Shown piece after piece: positions 34,375 through 42,524 of a stretch of 64,000 bases of DNA (position 1 is its first letter; each line of letters opens with the position of its first letter). The stretch comes from Clostridiales bacterium oral taxon 876 str. F0540. GTDB lineage: Bacteria; Bacillota; Clostridia; Clostridiales; Clostridiaceae. The position numbers were made by a program, and so were the translations under genes. The notes beneath the pieces were generated by a model. It had not been told where the DNA came from, ran no database searches, and saw only the letters and a program-made list of their open reading frames with translations. The stretch covers positions 126,262-190,261 of the forward strand of contig KE993496.1 in NCBI GenBank assembly GCA_000466585.1, written 5' to 3'.

Positions 34375-35021
34375 TATTTTGTTCCTCCCATACCGTTTTT
34401 CAATAATTCAATCATAGCTTTTAATTCCTTTTCAACACGTTCAAAAGGCTCATCTATAATATCTTCCCCTAGGGTTCTTGCTCTGTTCATCATGTATTCT
34501 TTAAATTTTAGGGATGTCCCTGTAATATAAAGAGATAGAAGATTATCATCTATGTCCTTTCTAATATGACCATTATCTTTACCTTGACGTATAAGCTGAA
34601 GAGTATATTCATTCGAAACTTTCATCATATATGACATAGATTCATCCGTTAAAGTGTTATATTTACCTAGGAATACATCTTGAATGAAGATAATAGACTC
34701 CCTTTCTTCTCTCATTTGTATCCAAAGTTCTTTTGAACTTTCATACAAAAAATCAAAAATATTAATATCCTTATTAGTAACCACCATGTATTTGCCGTAT
34801 TTTTTCATAAGCAGTTCAACACACCATTGTTCGGAATATAAAAAGAGCTCTCTTTTGTTCTCGAAATACTGATATATACTTCCTTTAGCAACTCCTGCAT
34901 TCTTAGCAATATCCCCAATATTTCCTTTTTCAAAACCGTGCTTTACAAATTCACTTATGGCTGCTCTCATTACCTTCTCTTGTTTTTCTTCATTAAGATT
35001 TAAAAATGTTTCCTTTGGCAT
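34374..35021 (-). CDS. TetR/AcrR family regulator of the ABC exporter
   Basis: 215 residues. N-terminal helix-turn-helix HGFEKGNIGDIAKNAGVAKGSIYQYFENKRELF (about 28-62), followed by a ligand-binding helical domain. First gene of the operon with the ABC ATPase and permease; three palindromes covering the promoter at 35114-35168 are its likely operators, implying autoregulation of the exporter. The inducer is not known. Confidence 0.92.
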   Translation of the reverse strand: MPKETFLNLNEEKQEKVMRAAISEFVKHGFEKGNIGDIAKNAGVAKGSIYQYFENKRELFLYSEQWCVELLMKKYGKYMVVTNKDINIFDFLYESSKELWIQMREERESIIFIQDVFLGKYNTLTDESMSYMMKVSNEYTLQLIRQGKDNGHIRKDIDDNLLSLYITGTSLKFKEYMMNRARTLGEDIIDEPFERVEKELKAMIELLKNGMGGTK

Positions 35022-35113
35022 TTTTATAATTCCTTTCTGTAGTGTTTGCTAGTTTTATAAAGATTTTAAGTTAAGTTAGTACAGATATAATCGGCACTAA
35101 AATTCTTAAATAA

Positions 35114-35168
35114 TATGACTTGTGGGTCATATGACTTTATAGTCACATTATATGACTGGCGAGTCACA
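35114..35168 (-). promoter_or_regulatory. Three tandem TetR-type operators
   Basis: Palindromes TATGACTTGTGGGTCATA (35114-35131), TATGACTTTATAGTCACA (35130-35147) and TATGACTGGCGAGTCACA (35151-35168), all of type TGACT-N4-AGTCA or close. They cover the -10 box and the spacer of the promoter, as expected for a repressor. Confidence 0.8.
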
Positions 35169-35175
35169 AAGTCAA
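35147..35175 (-). promoter_or_regulatory. Promoter of the tetR-ABC operon
   Basis: Minus strand TTGACT (35170-35175), 17 bp, TATAAT (35147-35152), overlapped by the palindromic operators. Confidence 0.8.
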
Positions 35176-35242
35176 TATATATTTTAATAAGTTTTGAAAA
35201 ACTTAAGACTCAATTTTATAAAGGGTATACTTAGGATGGGGC

Positions 35243-35284
35243 TTTAAAAAAATAAGCGAAGGAGATTGTATCCGTCGCTTATTT
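35243..35284 (-). terminator. Terminator of the heptose operon
   Basis: Minus strand AAATAAGCGA/TCGCTTATTT with a 15-nt loop, followed by TTTTAAAG; it lies about 80 bp after the gmhA stop. Confidence 0.75.
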
Positions 35285-35365
35285 AAGGTTTACGATATAT
35301 TAAGATAATTATTGAAGACTATAAAAATTATCAGTTCTTTTATGCTTTAAATAGATTTATAGCTT

Positions 35366-35950
35366 TTAAAACTTGATTTCATATAGGTTCCACGCTTGAT
35401 AAAGTACAGTCATTATCATGTGATCGAACACCATGTGTATATCTTCAGTAATTTGCATATTATTAATCGGTACATGAAGTGAGACATCAACTATCTGTTT
35501 TACTTTCCCGCCATTAAATCCAGTTATGCCGAGAGTTCTAATTCCTTCTTGTTTTGCATATTCAATAGCATTTACTACATTCTTGCTATTTCCGCTCCCG
35601 CTAATTCCTATTACTAAATCCTCTTGTCTTAGCTTCCCAAGCAGTTGGAATCTAAATATTTCGTCATAGCTAATATCATTAGCTACAGCCATAACAGTAG
35701 GCACATTGTCATTCAAACAAATAAATCTAAATTTTTTCTTAGTATATTCTGAAATACCCTTATTAAAATCATTTGCATAGTGTGAAGCTGTAGCTGCACT
35801 TCCGCCATTTCCAAAAATATAGATATTACCTTCTCTCTCGAAGGCAGCTACAATTTCATTTATTGCTAAATTAATGGTACTAATGTCTAGTAAATTGAGA
35901 ACTTCGATTTCCTTGTCAATATAAGCTTTAATATTTTTGCTGTAATCCAT
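35366..35950 (-). CDS. gmhA: Sedoheptulose-7-phosphate isomerase (SIS domain)
   Basis: 194 residues, SIS fold. Sugar-phosphate loop YIFGNGGSAATASHYANDF (about 50-68) and GISGSGNSKNVVNAI (about 118-132) are typical of GmhA. It converts sedoheptulose-7-phosphate to D-glycero-D-manno-heptose-7-phosphate, the first step to nucleotide-heptose. Last gene of the hddA-gmhB-galE-hddC-gmhA operon; two palindromic repeat modules separate it from hddC. Start 35950 chosen because GGAAGGAGG lies just upstream. Confidence 0.9.
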   Translation of the reverse strand: MDYSKNIKAYIDKEIEVLNLLDISTINLAINEIVAAFEREGNIYIFGNGGSAATASHYANDFNKGISEYTKKKFRFICLNDNVPTVMAVANDISYDEIFRFQLLGKLRQEDLVIGISGSGNSKNVVNAIEYAKQEGIRTLGITGFNGGKVKQIVDVSLHVPINNMQITEDIHMVFDHMIMTVLYQAWNLYEIKF

Positions 35951-35956
35951 TTTATT

Positions 35957-36114
35957 CCTCCTTCCAATCGTCACACTGGGTAATTTAGAGTACTCACTCC
36001 GTTCGCAAATTACCCGTTAAAGTCCATTTAGGACTATAGTTCGGGGCAACCTGAACTCACTCATTACCATTCGCTAGGTTGCCCGTTAAAGTCCACTTAG
36101 GACTTTAACCTCCT
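35957..36114 (-). repeat. Shine-Dalgarno-linked palindromic module, two tandem copies (D1, D2)
   Basis: Minus strand order: AGGAGG; D1 hairpin 1 (AAAGTCCTAAGTGGACTTT) and hairpin 2 (GGGCAACCT/AGGTTGCCC, loop with AGCGAATGG...GAGTGAG); D2 hairpin 1 (TAGTCCTAAATGGACTTT) and hairpin 2 (GGGTAATTT/AAATTACCC, loop GCGAACGGAGTGAG); AGTGTGACGATTGG; AAGGAGG, the gmhA ribosome site. The stems of the two second hairpins differ but each is fully paired. Confidence 0.85.
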
Positions 36115-36124
36115 AATAAACGCC

Positions 36125-36832
36125 TTAAATAATTTCTTTGCTGCTCCAATCCGATTTCGCTTTCTGATAATTTTCCAAAGTACCAATATCTATGAGATAG
36201 TCCTGTATCTCCCAGCCATACATCTTCCCAATAAGCTGCGGCAATATATCATTACCAAAATCAATAAACTTCCTATTGGGGAAAAAATCAAATATTTCTT
36301 TCCTTGCCACATATATGCCGGCATTGGCTAAATTGCTTGTTGGATTTTGTGGTTTTTCAATAAATTCAACTATCTTTCTGTTTTTATCAACTTGTGCAAT
36401 GCCGCACTGCTTGGGACTATTTGTATGAAAAAGTGCCATTGTTAATATTCCATCATGAGAACTGTGAAGCTCAATCATGGAACTTATATTGATATCAGTT
36501 AGATTATCAGCATAACAAATCAAAAAGCTCTCTTCCTTTGACACAAAATTTTTGTTTGCTGCTACTGTCCCGCCGCTTCCTAAAAGAACTGGTTCGTAAA
36601 ATTCGTGGACATATAGTTTCCCTTTTTTATTGTAATAATTGATATACTGGCGAACTTGTCCAAATAAATAATGCGTATTGATTAGTACTTCAGTTACTCC
36701 ATGACGTTCTAAGAGCTGAAACCACCAAAACAGCAAAGGCTGCCCGGCTATAGGCACCATACATTTTGGCGTAATATCCGTTAGTGGTTTCAGCCGTGTT
36801 CCAAAGCCTGCTGCTAATAGAAAAGCTTTCAA
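36125..36832 (-). CDS. hddC: D-glycero-alpha-D-manno-heptose 1-phosphate guanylyltransferase
   Basis: 235 residues. Nucleotidyltransferase signature LLAAGFGTRLKPLTDITPKCMVPI at the N-terminus, a metal-binding aspartate in ICYADNLTD and FIEKPQNP later. In context with GmhA, HddA and GmhB it most likely forms GDP-D-glycero-alpha-D-manno-heptose; a hexose-1-phosphate transferase role is possible by sequence alone. TTG start with GAGGTG upstream. Confidence 0.85.
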   Translation of the reverse strand: MKAFLLAAGFGTRLKPLTDITPKCMVPIAGQPLLFWWFQLLERHGVTEVLINTHYLFGQVRQYINYYNKKGKLYVHEFYEPVLLGSGGTVAANKNFVSKEESFLICYADNLTDINISSMIELHSSHDGILTMALFHTNSPKQCGIAQVDKNRKIVEFIEKPQNPTSNLANAGIYVARKEIFDFFPNRKFIDFGNDILPQLIGKMYGWEIQDYLIDIGTLENYQKAKSDWSSKEII

Positions 36833-36863
36833 TTTATCACCTCAAATTCTTCTGCCTCAAGCA

Positions 36864-37835
36864 CTAATATCTTTTATTGGTTTGCCATTTCCAAGCATCT
36901 CTTATTATTGCTGATATATCATTATTAGGTTCCCAGCTCAGTATCTTTTTTGCTTTTTCATTCGAAGCTACGAGGCTTGCAGGATCCCCTGGACGCCTTC
37001 CGACAACTTTGTATTTTATCTTTCTCCCTGTGACTTTTTCGCATTCATTGATTATCTCCAATACAGTAAAGCCGGTATTGCTTCCTAAGTTAAAGGCTTC
37101 AGATACATTATGCTGCATTATATGCATTAAACCTCTATAGTGAGCGTCAGCTAAATCGTCCACATGAATATAGTCTCTTAGACAACTTCCATCTCGTGTT
37201 GGGTAGTCACTTCCAAATATCTCTAATTCAGCTGCCCCATCAATGGCTGTATGCAGTATCAACGGAATAATATGATGTTCAGGATTGTGAGCTTCACCTA
37301 TCAATCCATCTTTTGAACAACCAGCTGCATTGAAATATCTAAGTGAACAGAATTTTATATCGTAAGCATGATCATAATCCTCAAGAATCTTTTCTCCGAT
37401 TAATTTAGTCAATCCATATGGGTTAATTGGTAGCTGCTGATGTTTTTCATCAATTGGCAAATATTGCGGCTCTCCAAAAGTAGCTGCTGAAGATGAAAAC
37501 ACAAAATACTTAACATTATTAGCTACTGCGGCATCAAGCAATGTAATCATTTTTGACACATTATTTTCATAATACTTTGCCGGATTTGCAACGGAATCCG
37601 CTACATCAGCAAAAGCGGCAAAGTGAATTATGGCATCAAAATTACCAGAAGACAGCAGCTCATTAATTAGTGCCTTATCTCCAAAGTCTCCTTCCACAAA
37701 CCTTCCAGCAATAACAGCTTCTTTATGACCATCGCTTAAATTATCTATAATAACCGTTTCGATTCCTTTTTGATTGAAATAACGATTGGTATGGCTTCCG
37801 ATGTAGCCGGCACCACCTGTAATCAAAACTTTCAT
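36864..37835 (-). CDS. galE: UDP-glucose 4-epimerase family protein
   Basis: 323 residues, extended SDR. NAD site VLITGGAGYIGSHTNRYF, catalytic SSAATFG and YGLTK (YxxxK), RYFNAAG and RRPGDP, all as in GalE. It interconverts UDP-glucose and UDP-galactose, or a related NDP-sugar for the surface glycan. Start 37835 is preferred to 37844 because GGAAGGAG is too near the upstream ATG. It begins one base after the gmhB stop. Confidence 0.9.
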   Translation of the reverse strand: MKVLITGGAGYIGSHTNRYFNQKGIETVIIDNLSDGHKEAVIAGRFVEGDFGDKALINELLSSGNFDAIIHFAAFADVADSVANPAKYYENNVSKMITLLDAAVANNVKYFVFSSSAATFGEPQYLPIDEKHQQLPINPYGLTKLIGEKILEDYDHAYDIKFCSLRYFNAAGCSKDGLIGEAHNPEHHIIPLILHTAIDGAAELEIFGSDYPTRDGSCLRDYIHVDDLADAHYRGLMHIMQHNVSEAFNLGSNTGFTVLEIINECEKVTGRKIKYKVVGRRPGDPASLVASNEKAKKILSWEPNNDISAIIRDAWKWQTNKRY

Positions 37836-37836
37836 C

Positions 37837-38361
37837 TTAAACATATCTCCTTCCTGCTAAAATTATCTGGACTGCTTCGTATAAACTATTGCAGCATATA
37901 TCGGCTGAACTATTATGATCACCGATAAATACTGTCTTCACTCCAAAATCATGGCCTGCAATAATATCGCTTTCACTATCCCCTATCATATATGAATGTG
38001 ACTTATCAATATCAAATAATCTCTCCGCTTCAAGAAATAACCCTATATCTGGTTTTCTGCAATTACATTCACCAATTTCATGGGGACAATAAAGAAAGAA
38101 ATCAATGTTGGCATCTTTCTTATTTAGGTATTCATTGACTCTTTTATGAAGTTCATCAACTTCATCCTTAGTCATAACACCTCTGGCAATTCCTCGTTGA
38201 TTACTTATAACAACAATTTTGTATTCTGCATGGTTAAGCAATTTTATTGCCTCTGGAACATTTTCAAGGAACTCAAAATTTTCCCATCGAGTAATATATT
38301 CATGCTCTTTTGCACACTTGTTAATTACACCGTCACGATCTAAAAAAATAATCTTTACCAT
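37837..38361 (-). CDS. gmhB: D-glycero-D-manno-heptose 1,7-bisphosphate 7-phosphatase
   Basis: 174 residues, HAD-IIIA family. FLDRDGVIN (DxDG) at the N-terminus, ISNQRGIARG, the zinc-loop CPHEIGECNCRKP (Cx1H...CxC) and MIGDSESD. The zinc loop distinguishes GmhB from histidinol phosphatases. It removes the 7-phosphate in the heptose pathway, in agreement with HddA upstream. Confidence 0.93.
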   Translation of the reverse strand: MVKIIFLDRDGVINKCAKEHEYITRWENFEFLENVPEAIKLLNHAEYKIVVISNQRGIARGVMTKDEVDELHKRVNEYLNKKDANIDFFLYCPHEIGECNCRKPDIGLFLEAERLFDIDKSHSYMIGDSESDIIAGHDFGVKTVFIGDHNSSADICCNSLYEAVQIILAGRRYV

Positions 38362-38382
38362 ATAAATTTCCTCTATACATGC

Positions 38383-39357
38383 TTAAGTTTCTGAAAAGTA
38401 AACAACTCTGCTGCCATGACAAGTGATCTTAAAAGGCATTTTAGTTAATCCAAGAGCAGTACTTAAATTATCATGCTTTTCAGCATCGCAATACAGAAGA
38501 AGAAATCCGCCGCCACCTGCCCCTAAGATTTTGCCGCCTTTGGCTCCGTTTAAAAGAGCAATCTCGTATAAATTATCAATATTGTTATTACTGATTGATT
38601 TTGTTATTGACTTTTTCTTTATCCAACCTTCATGAAGCACTTTTGCCAATGATTCAGTAAAACCGTGTTTATTCAAGTTCTCTGCCAGATCGTCAGCTTG
38701 ATTTCTCATAAAATCAAGTACATCAAGCTTTTTTAAGGTATCATTATTCTGCTGGTTTAAAATACTGTCTGCACTTCTGCTTATTCCCGTATACCACATG
38801 GAAAGTTTGCTATTCATAGCTTCTAAATCCTCTGAAGTTAAATTAATTGGTTTGTAGGTTACACTGCCATCTGCATTAAATCTGAAGTAATTCGTTCCGC
38901 CATATGCAGCGGCAAATTGATCTTGTTTGCCAATTGGATGCTTAAGCATGTCTATTTCCAACTGGCATGCTTTTTTTGCAAGCTCATGTGCTGAACACTG
39001 TTTTCCTATATACATATAGAGAGCATTCAGCAATCCAACAGTGAAACTGCTGGATGATCCAAGACCTGTGCCTGCCGGTATATCTGAAATAGATGTTATC
39101 TCAATACCTTTCTTAATGCCTACCATTTTTAAGGCGGCTTTTACAATATCATGCTGCAAGTCATCAACACTATCTACAATTTCAGTCTTTGAATAGCTAA
39201 CCCTAATGCTGTCATCAAAGCGTTTGTTGATAGTTATATACATATACTTATCAATGGTTGTGCTGACTACTGCTCCGTATCCAGTTTTATAGTAACTTGG
39301 CAGATCTGTACCGCCGCCAGCAAAGCTTATTCTAAAAGGAGTTCTTGTAATAATCAT
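38383..39357 (-). CDS. hddA: D-glycero-alpha-D-manno-heptose 7-phosphate kinase
   Basis: 324 residues, GHMP kinase. N-terminal TRTPFRISFAGGGTDLP, ATP-site DIPAGTGLGSSSSFTVGLL, and C-terminal GGKILGAGGGGFLLLY. This is the HddA-type kinase, which phosphorylates the alpha anomer at C1 and commits the pathway to GDP-heptose rather than ADP-heptose. First gene of the operon, with a sporulation-type promoter at 39477-39504. Start 39357 follows GAGGGTG; an ATG seven codons earlier has no ribosome site. Confidence 0.92.
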   Translation of the reverse strand: MIITRTPFRISFAGGGTDLPSYYKTGYGAVVSTTIDKYMYITINKRFDDSIRVSYSKTEIVDSVDDLQHDIVKAALKMVGIKKGIEITSISDIPAGTGLGSSSSFTVGLLNALYMYIGKQCSAHELAKKACQLEIDMLKHPIGKQDQFAAAYGGTNYFRFNADGSVTYKPINLTSEDLEAMNSKLSMWYTGISRSADSILNQQNNDTLKKLDVLDFMRNQADDLAENLNKHGFTESLAKVLHEGWIKKKSITKSISNNNIDNLYEIALLNGAKGGKILGAGGGGFLLLYCDAEKHDNLSTALGLTKMPFKITCHGSRVVYFSET

Positions 39358-39476
39358 TTTATTTTTACACCCTCGCATTTTTTATTGATCAATAAATTTT
39401 AATTATTAATCTACAATTAAAGAAACTTCTATATTGAATGTGATAACAAATAAGTGGACTAGCCTAATGCCTGATA

Positions 39477-39504
39477 TATATTATGTAAATCATCTAAAAA
39501 GGTT
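39477..39504 (-). promoter_or_regulatory. Sigma-K/E-type sporulation promoter of the heptose operon
   Basis: Minus strand AAC (39502-39504), 16 bp, CATAATATA (39477-39485), a full match to the mother-cell mAC-N16/17-CATAnnnTA consensus. Confidence 0.65.
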
Positions 39505-39519
39505 ACAGAAGAAACTAAA

Positions 39520-39554
39520 AGGTCTGATGCCTATAGCATATAGGCATCAGACCT
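39520..39554 (-). terminator. Terminator after the GT2 pair
   Basis: Perfect 16-bp stem AGGTCTGATGCCTATA with a 3-nt loop, followed on the minus strand by TTTTAG. Confidence 0.8.
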
Positions 39555-39617
39555 CTGGATAAGCTTCTTTTTTTATTGTGTTATAAAAAGATTTCATTGA
39601 GATATTATCACAGCATT

Positions 39618-40265
39618 TTAACTAGGGCGGAACCATTCACCTACTGATGCATTTTTACCGTGGATGTGCCAGATGATATTATTGGAATTATCAACATTAT
39701 CATCTTTTAATCCGCAGTTGCTCCAAGCTGTTCTCCATTGTAAATCATCATGATCATAATTATCTTTAATGCCAAGAATAATTTCATAGGCTTTATGACT
39801 GAAGGCAAAAGTCATAGGCATCAGATAATTATTGTTGGGATAATCGCCCCCCAGACTTTGATAATTGCCCTTTGATAGAAAATAGTTGTTTAGCTGACTG
39901 CTAATATGCGAGCTTAAGATATCACATTCATGTGTTTCAAAATATTCCACAATTGTTTTTACATAATCTTTTTTATGAATGTCATCATCATCTATCTTTA
40001 TATATATATCATAAGGTTCCGGACTTTGCGATAACGCAGCTATATACCTTGCAAATGAGCTGCGATTTTTGTTAAAGCCTATTATAAATCTTTCATCAAT
40101 TATATCGTCAAACAAGTATTGGTAATTTTCAATTTCAGATTTATCGTCATACATAATGCTGATAGTATGGGTGAAATCCGTATATGACTGGTTTTTTATA
40201 TTCAGTATGCATTCACGCAGCATATAAGGACGTCTATAGGTCGGTGTAAATAATAGAACTTTCAT
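39618..40265 (-). CDS. GT2-like glycosyltransferase, copy 1
   Basis: 215 residues. The GT-A fold is shown by LLFTPTYRRPYMLRECILNI at the N-terminus and the metal-binding IKIDDDD (about 92-98). The C-terminus, IWHIHGKNASVGEWFRPS, is shared with the next gene. It is probably the younger or older copy of a tandem duplication with 40350-40997 and is read from the same transcript. Donor and acceptor unknown; the neighbouring GDP-heptose genes suggest a heptosyl or related transfer. Confidence 0.85.
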   Translation of the reverse strand: MKVLLFTPTYRRPYMLRECILNIKNQSYTDFTHTISIMYDDKSEIENYQYLFDDIIDERFIIGFNKNRSSFARYIAALSQSPEPYDIYIKIDDDDIHKKDYVKTIVEYFETHECDILSSHISSQLNNYFLSKGNYQSLGGDYPNNNYLMPMTFAFSHKAYEIILGIKDNYDHDDLQWRTAWSNCGLKDDNVDNSNNIIWHIHGKNASVGEWFRPS

Positions 40266-40349
40266 TTCGGCTATCCTCCTCTATCGTTAAGCTGATTGAT
40301 TTAATATAGCATTAAGATACAATTTATGAAGCTTTGACTGCATAGCTTT

Positions 40350-40997
40350 TTAGCTAGGACGAAACCAGTGAGGTATCGACGTATTTCTACCGTGAATATG
40401 CCAGATTATATTATTAGCGTTGTCTACATTTTGAGATTCAAATCCAGCTGCAGGCCAGGCAGCCATCCACTGACGGCTTTCATCATCATAGTTATCTATA
40501 ATATCAAACAAAACTTGATATGCTTTGTGACTAAATGCAAAAGTCGGAGCCATCAGGAAGTTATTTACAGGAGGATCCCCGCAAAAGGTGTAATGATAAC
40601 CTTTGGATAGAAAATAATTATTTAGATCATAGCCAACCGGCGAGCTTAGGACATCACACTCATGAGTCTCAAAATATTCCACGATTGTCTTCACATAATC
40701 TTTTTTATATATATCATCATCATCGATTTTAATATATATATCATAGGGCTGTGAGCATTGCCCCAGTGTAGTCATATACCTTTCATGAGAGGTACCATTT
40801 TTATTGAATCCGATTATAAATCTGTCATCAAGTATATCATCAAACAGGCATTCATAATTTTCAATTTCAGACTTGTCATCATACATAATGCTAATTGTGT
40901 GGGTGAAATCCACATAGGATTGATTTTTTACATTTAGTATGCATTGTCGAAGCATGTATGGCCGTCTGTAAGAAGGTGTAAATAATAGAACTTTCAT
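40350..40997 (-). CDS. GT2-like glycosyltransferase, copy 2
   Basis: 215 residues, same length as its neighbour and identical at most N-terminal positions (FTPSYRRPYMLRQCILNV; IKIDDDDIYKKDYVK), but differing in the middle where acceptor specificity is often set (residues 65-85 and 125-190). It is the first gene of the two-gene unit, with a sporulation-type promoter at 41056-41083. Confidence 0.85.
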   Translation of the reverse strand: MKVLLFTPSYRRPYMLRQCILNVKNQSYVDFTHTISIMYDDKSEIENYECLFDDILDDRFIIGFNKNGTSHERYMTTLGQCSQPYDIYIKIDDDDIYKKDYVKTIVEYFETHECDVLSSPVGYDLNNYFLSKGYHYTFCGDPPVNNFLMAPTFAFSHKAYQVLFDIIDNYDDESRQWMAAWPAAGFESQNVDNANNIIWHIHGRNTSIPHWFRPS

Positions 40998-41055
40998 TAT
41001 CTTGTTCCTCCACTATTATAAAACTATATTAATTTCATATAGGTTGTCCTAGTCG

Positions 41056-41083
41056 CATTATATGTGAACGGCAGAAATATGTT
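41056..41083 (-). promoter_or_regulatory. Sigma-K/E-type sporulation promoter of the GT2 pair
   Basis: Minus strand AAC (41081-41083), 16 bp, CATATAATG (41056-41064): CATAnnnT with G in place of the last A. Confidence 0.6.
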
Positions 41084-41178
41084 ACTAAATGTTTATGCAT
41101 AAACTTAGACATCATAGTAGCATTTTAACCTATTTGAGCATAGTATTTAGTGACACTTGATAACGGAGGTAGAAGAAT

Positions 41179-42462
41179 GTGAAAGTAGCTATATTAACTA
41201 TGTTTAACGGTCTGGAAAGAACTTACTCTCTTGTAAATGTTGTTGCAGAACACTTAAGAATGCTTCTTGATAATAATATTCCTGTAAAAATGCTGGTATG
41301 TGAAAACTGTCCGGATGAACAAAGAAGTGGAATATTTTTAGACGAGAGAATTGAATGGGTTAAAGTTAGGAATACACTAAATGGAAAGCAGATACACTGG
41401 CACGACTATTCTCAGCCAGAAGGAAAAGTACATGACACATTTTTTGAAGAGACAGAAGCAATAGCAGAAGATTTAATAGACAAACTCTCGGATGTTGATA
41501 TATGCATGATGCATGATATTCACTATCAGGGATGGCACCTAGTTCATAATGTGGCAGTTAGAAAAGCTCAAGAAAAGCTTCCTAATGTAAGATTTATTGC
41601 TGTTACTCATTCAGCTCCAAACAACAGAGCAATAAATTCAAAGTGGCCTTTCTCTGCACGATATACGCCAATGCCAAACACAATCTATGTTTATCCCACA
41701 GCTTCGGGAATACCTGCTTTGGCAAAGCAGTACAATGTACCGGAAGGGAAATGCAGAGTAATAAATAACAGCCTTGATTTGACTGCAAACTTTGGGGAAG
41801 ACGTAAAGTCCATCTGTAAAAAGATTGACTTATTTTCTCCGGATATACTTATAGTATATCCAGGTAGATTAACTCAGGGAAAGAAGTTTGAAAAAGTTGC
41901 GGCCTTTGCCGGTGCAATTAAAAAGAAAACTGAAAGAACAGTAAAAATTATTTTCTGCGACTTTGCATCAATGGATATAGACCCTAATATATATAAGGCT
42001 ATTATAAGAAGAATTGGATGTAAGTTTGGACTTGATGATGGAGATATGAATTTTACATCAGATTTAGGATATCCAAACGGTTTTCCAAGAGAAGGAGTTT
42101 TAGAGTTATTTATATTATCTAATCTTTTTGTTTGTCCATCATTCTCTGAATCCTTTGGACTAACTGTACTTGAAGCAGCAAGTAGAGGAAATTTTATAAT
42201 ATTAAATGAGGCAGTTCCAGCTCTGGAGGAACTGGGAAAACAGATTGGAGCATATTTTATGCGCTGGGATGCCAGAAACTTTGGCTATGATACAAAAGAA
42301 AATTATAATCCATCTGAGAAGGTTTACCTTGAAAATAACGCAGATGTGGTTGTAAACATGATGAGGGAAAATCAAGTTATATTATCAAAAACTCTGGTGA
42401 GACAAAGATATAGTCCTAAATGGATATGTGAAAATCAACTCCTTCCACTTCTAGAGAAATAA
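41179..42462 (+). CDS. GT4-like glycosyltransferase
   Basis: 427 residues, GT-B fold. The C-terminal half has LIVYPGRLTQGKKFEKVA and the EX7E-type motif FSESFGLTVLEAASRG of family GT4. GTG start at 41179 with CGGAGGT upstream; the ATG two bases earlier is out of frame. Divergent from the GT2 pair and followed by a bidirectional terminator. It probably adds sugars to the Thr-rich acceptor or builds the glycan; specificity unknown. Confidence 0.85.
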   Translation: MKVAILTMFNGLERTYSLVNVVAEHLRMLLDNNIPVKMLVCENCPDEQRSGIFLDERIEWVKVRNTLNGKQIHWHDYSQPEGKVHDTFFEETEAIAEDLIDKLSDVDICMMHDIHYQGWHLVHNVAVRKAQEKLPNVRFIAVTHSAPNNRAINSKWPFSARYTPMPNTIYVYPTASGIPALAKQYNVPEGKCRVINNSLDLTANFGEDVKSICKKIDLFSPDILIVYPGRLTQGKKFEKVAAFAGAIKKKTERTVKIIFCDFASMDIDPNIYKAIIRRIGCKFGLDDGDMNFTSDLGYPNGFPREGVLELFILSNLFVCPSFSESFGLTVLEAASRGNFIILNEAVPALEELGKQIGAYFMRWDARNFGYDTKENYNPSEKVYLENNADVVVNMMRENQVILSKTLVRQRYSPKWICENQLLPLLEK

Positions 42463-42477
42463 TCTATCACATGATTA

Positions 42478-42520
42478 AAAGAACTTTAACGACCCGTGCA
42501 GCAAGGAGTTAAAGTTCTTT
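42478..42520. terminator. Bidirectional terminator between GT4 and the Thr-rich gene
   Basis: AAAGAACTTTAAC/GTTAAAGTTCTTT, 13-bp stem with a 17-nt loop containing GCAAGGA. Its arms resemble the arms of hairpin 1 in the palindromic modules, possibly by descent. Confidence 0.7.
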
Positions 42521-42524
42521 ATCT

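Larger units (their letters stand above)
35022..35365. other. Regulatory region upstream of the tetR-ABC operon
   Basis: It contains the operon promoter, three tandem palindromic operators and the terminator of the gmhA operon. No gene seen. Confidence 0.8.

Noticed and set aside
39618..40997. Assembly duplication of one glycosyltransferase gene
   Set aside because: The two copies differ at many positions, in the gap between them and in codons, so they are real paralogs.
42478..42520. Seventh copy of the palindromic module
   Set aside because: It has arms like hairpin 1 and an internal AAGGAG, but lacks hairpin 2 and the AGTGTT tail, and sits at a convergent gene end; described as a terminator.
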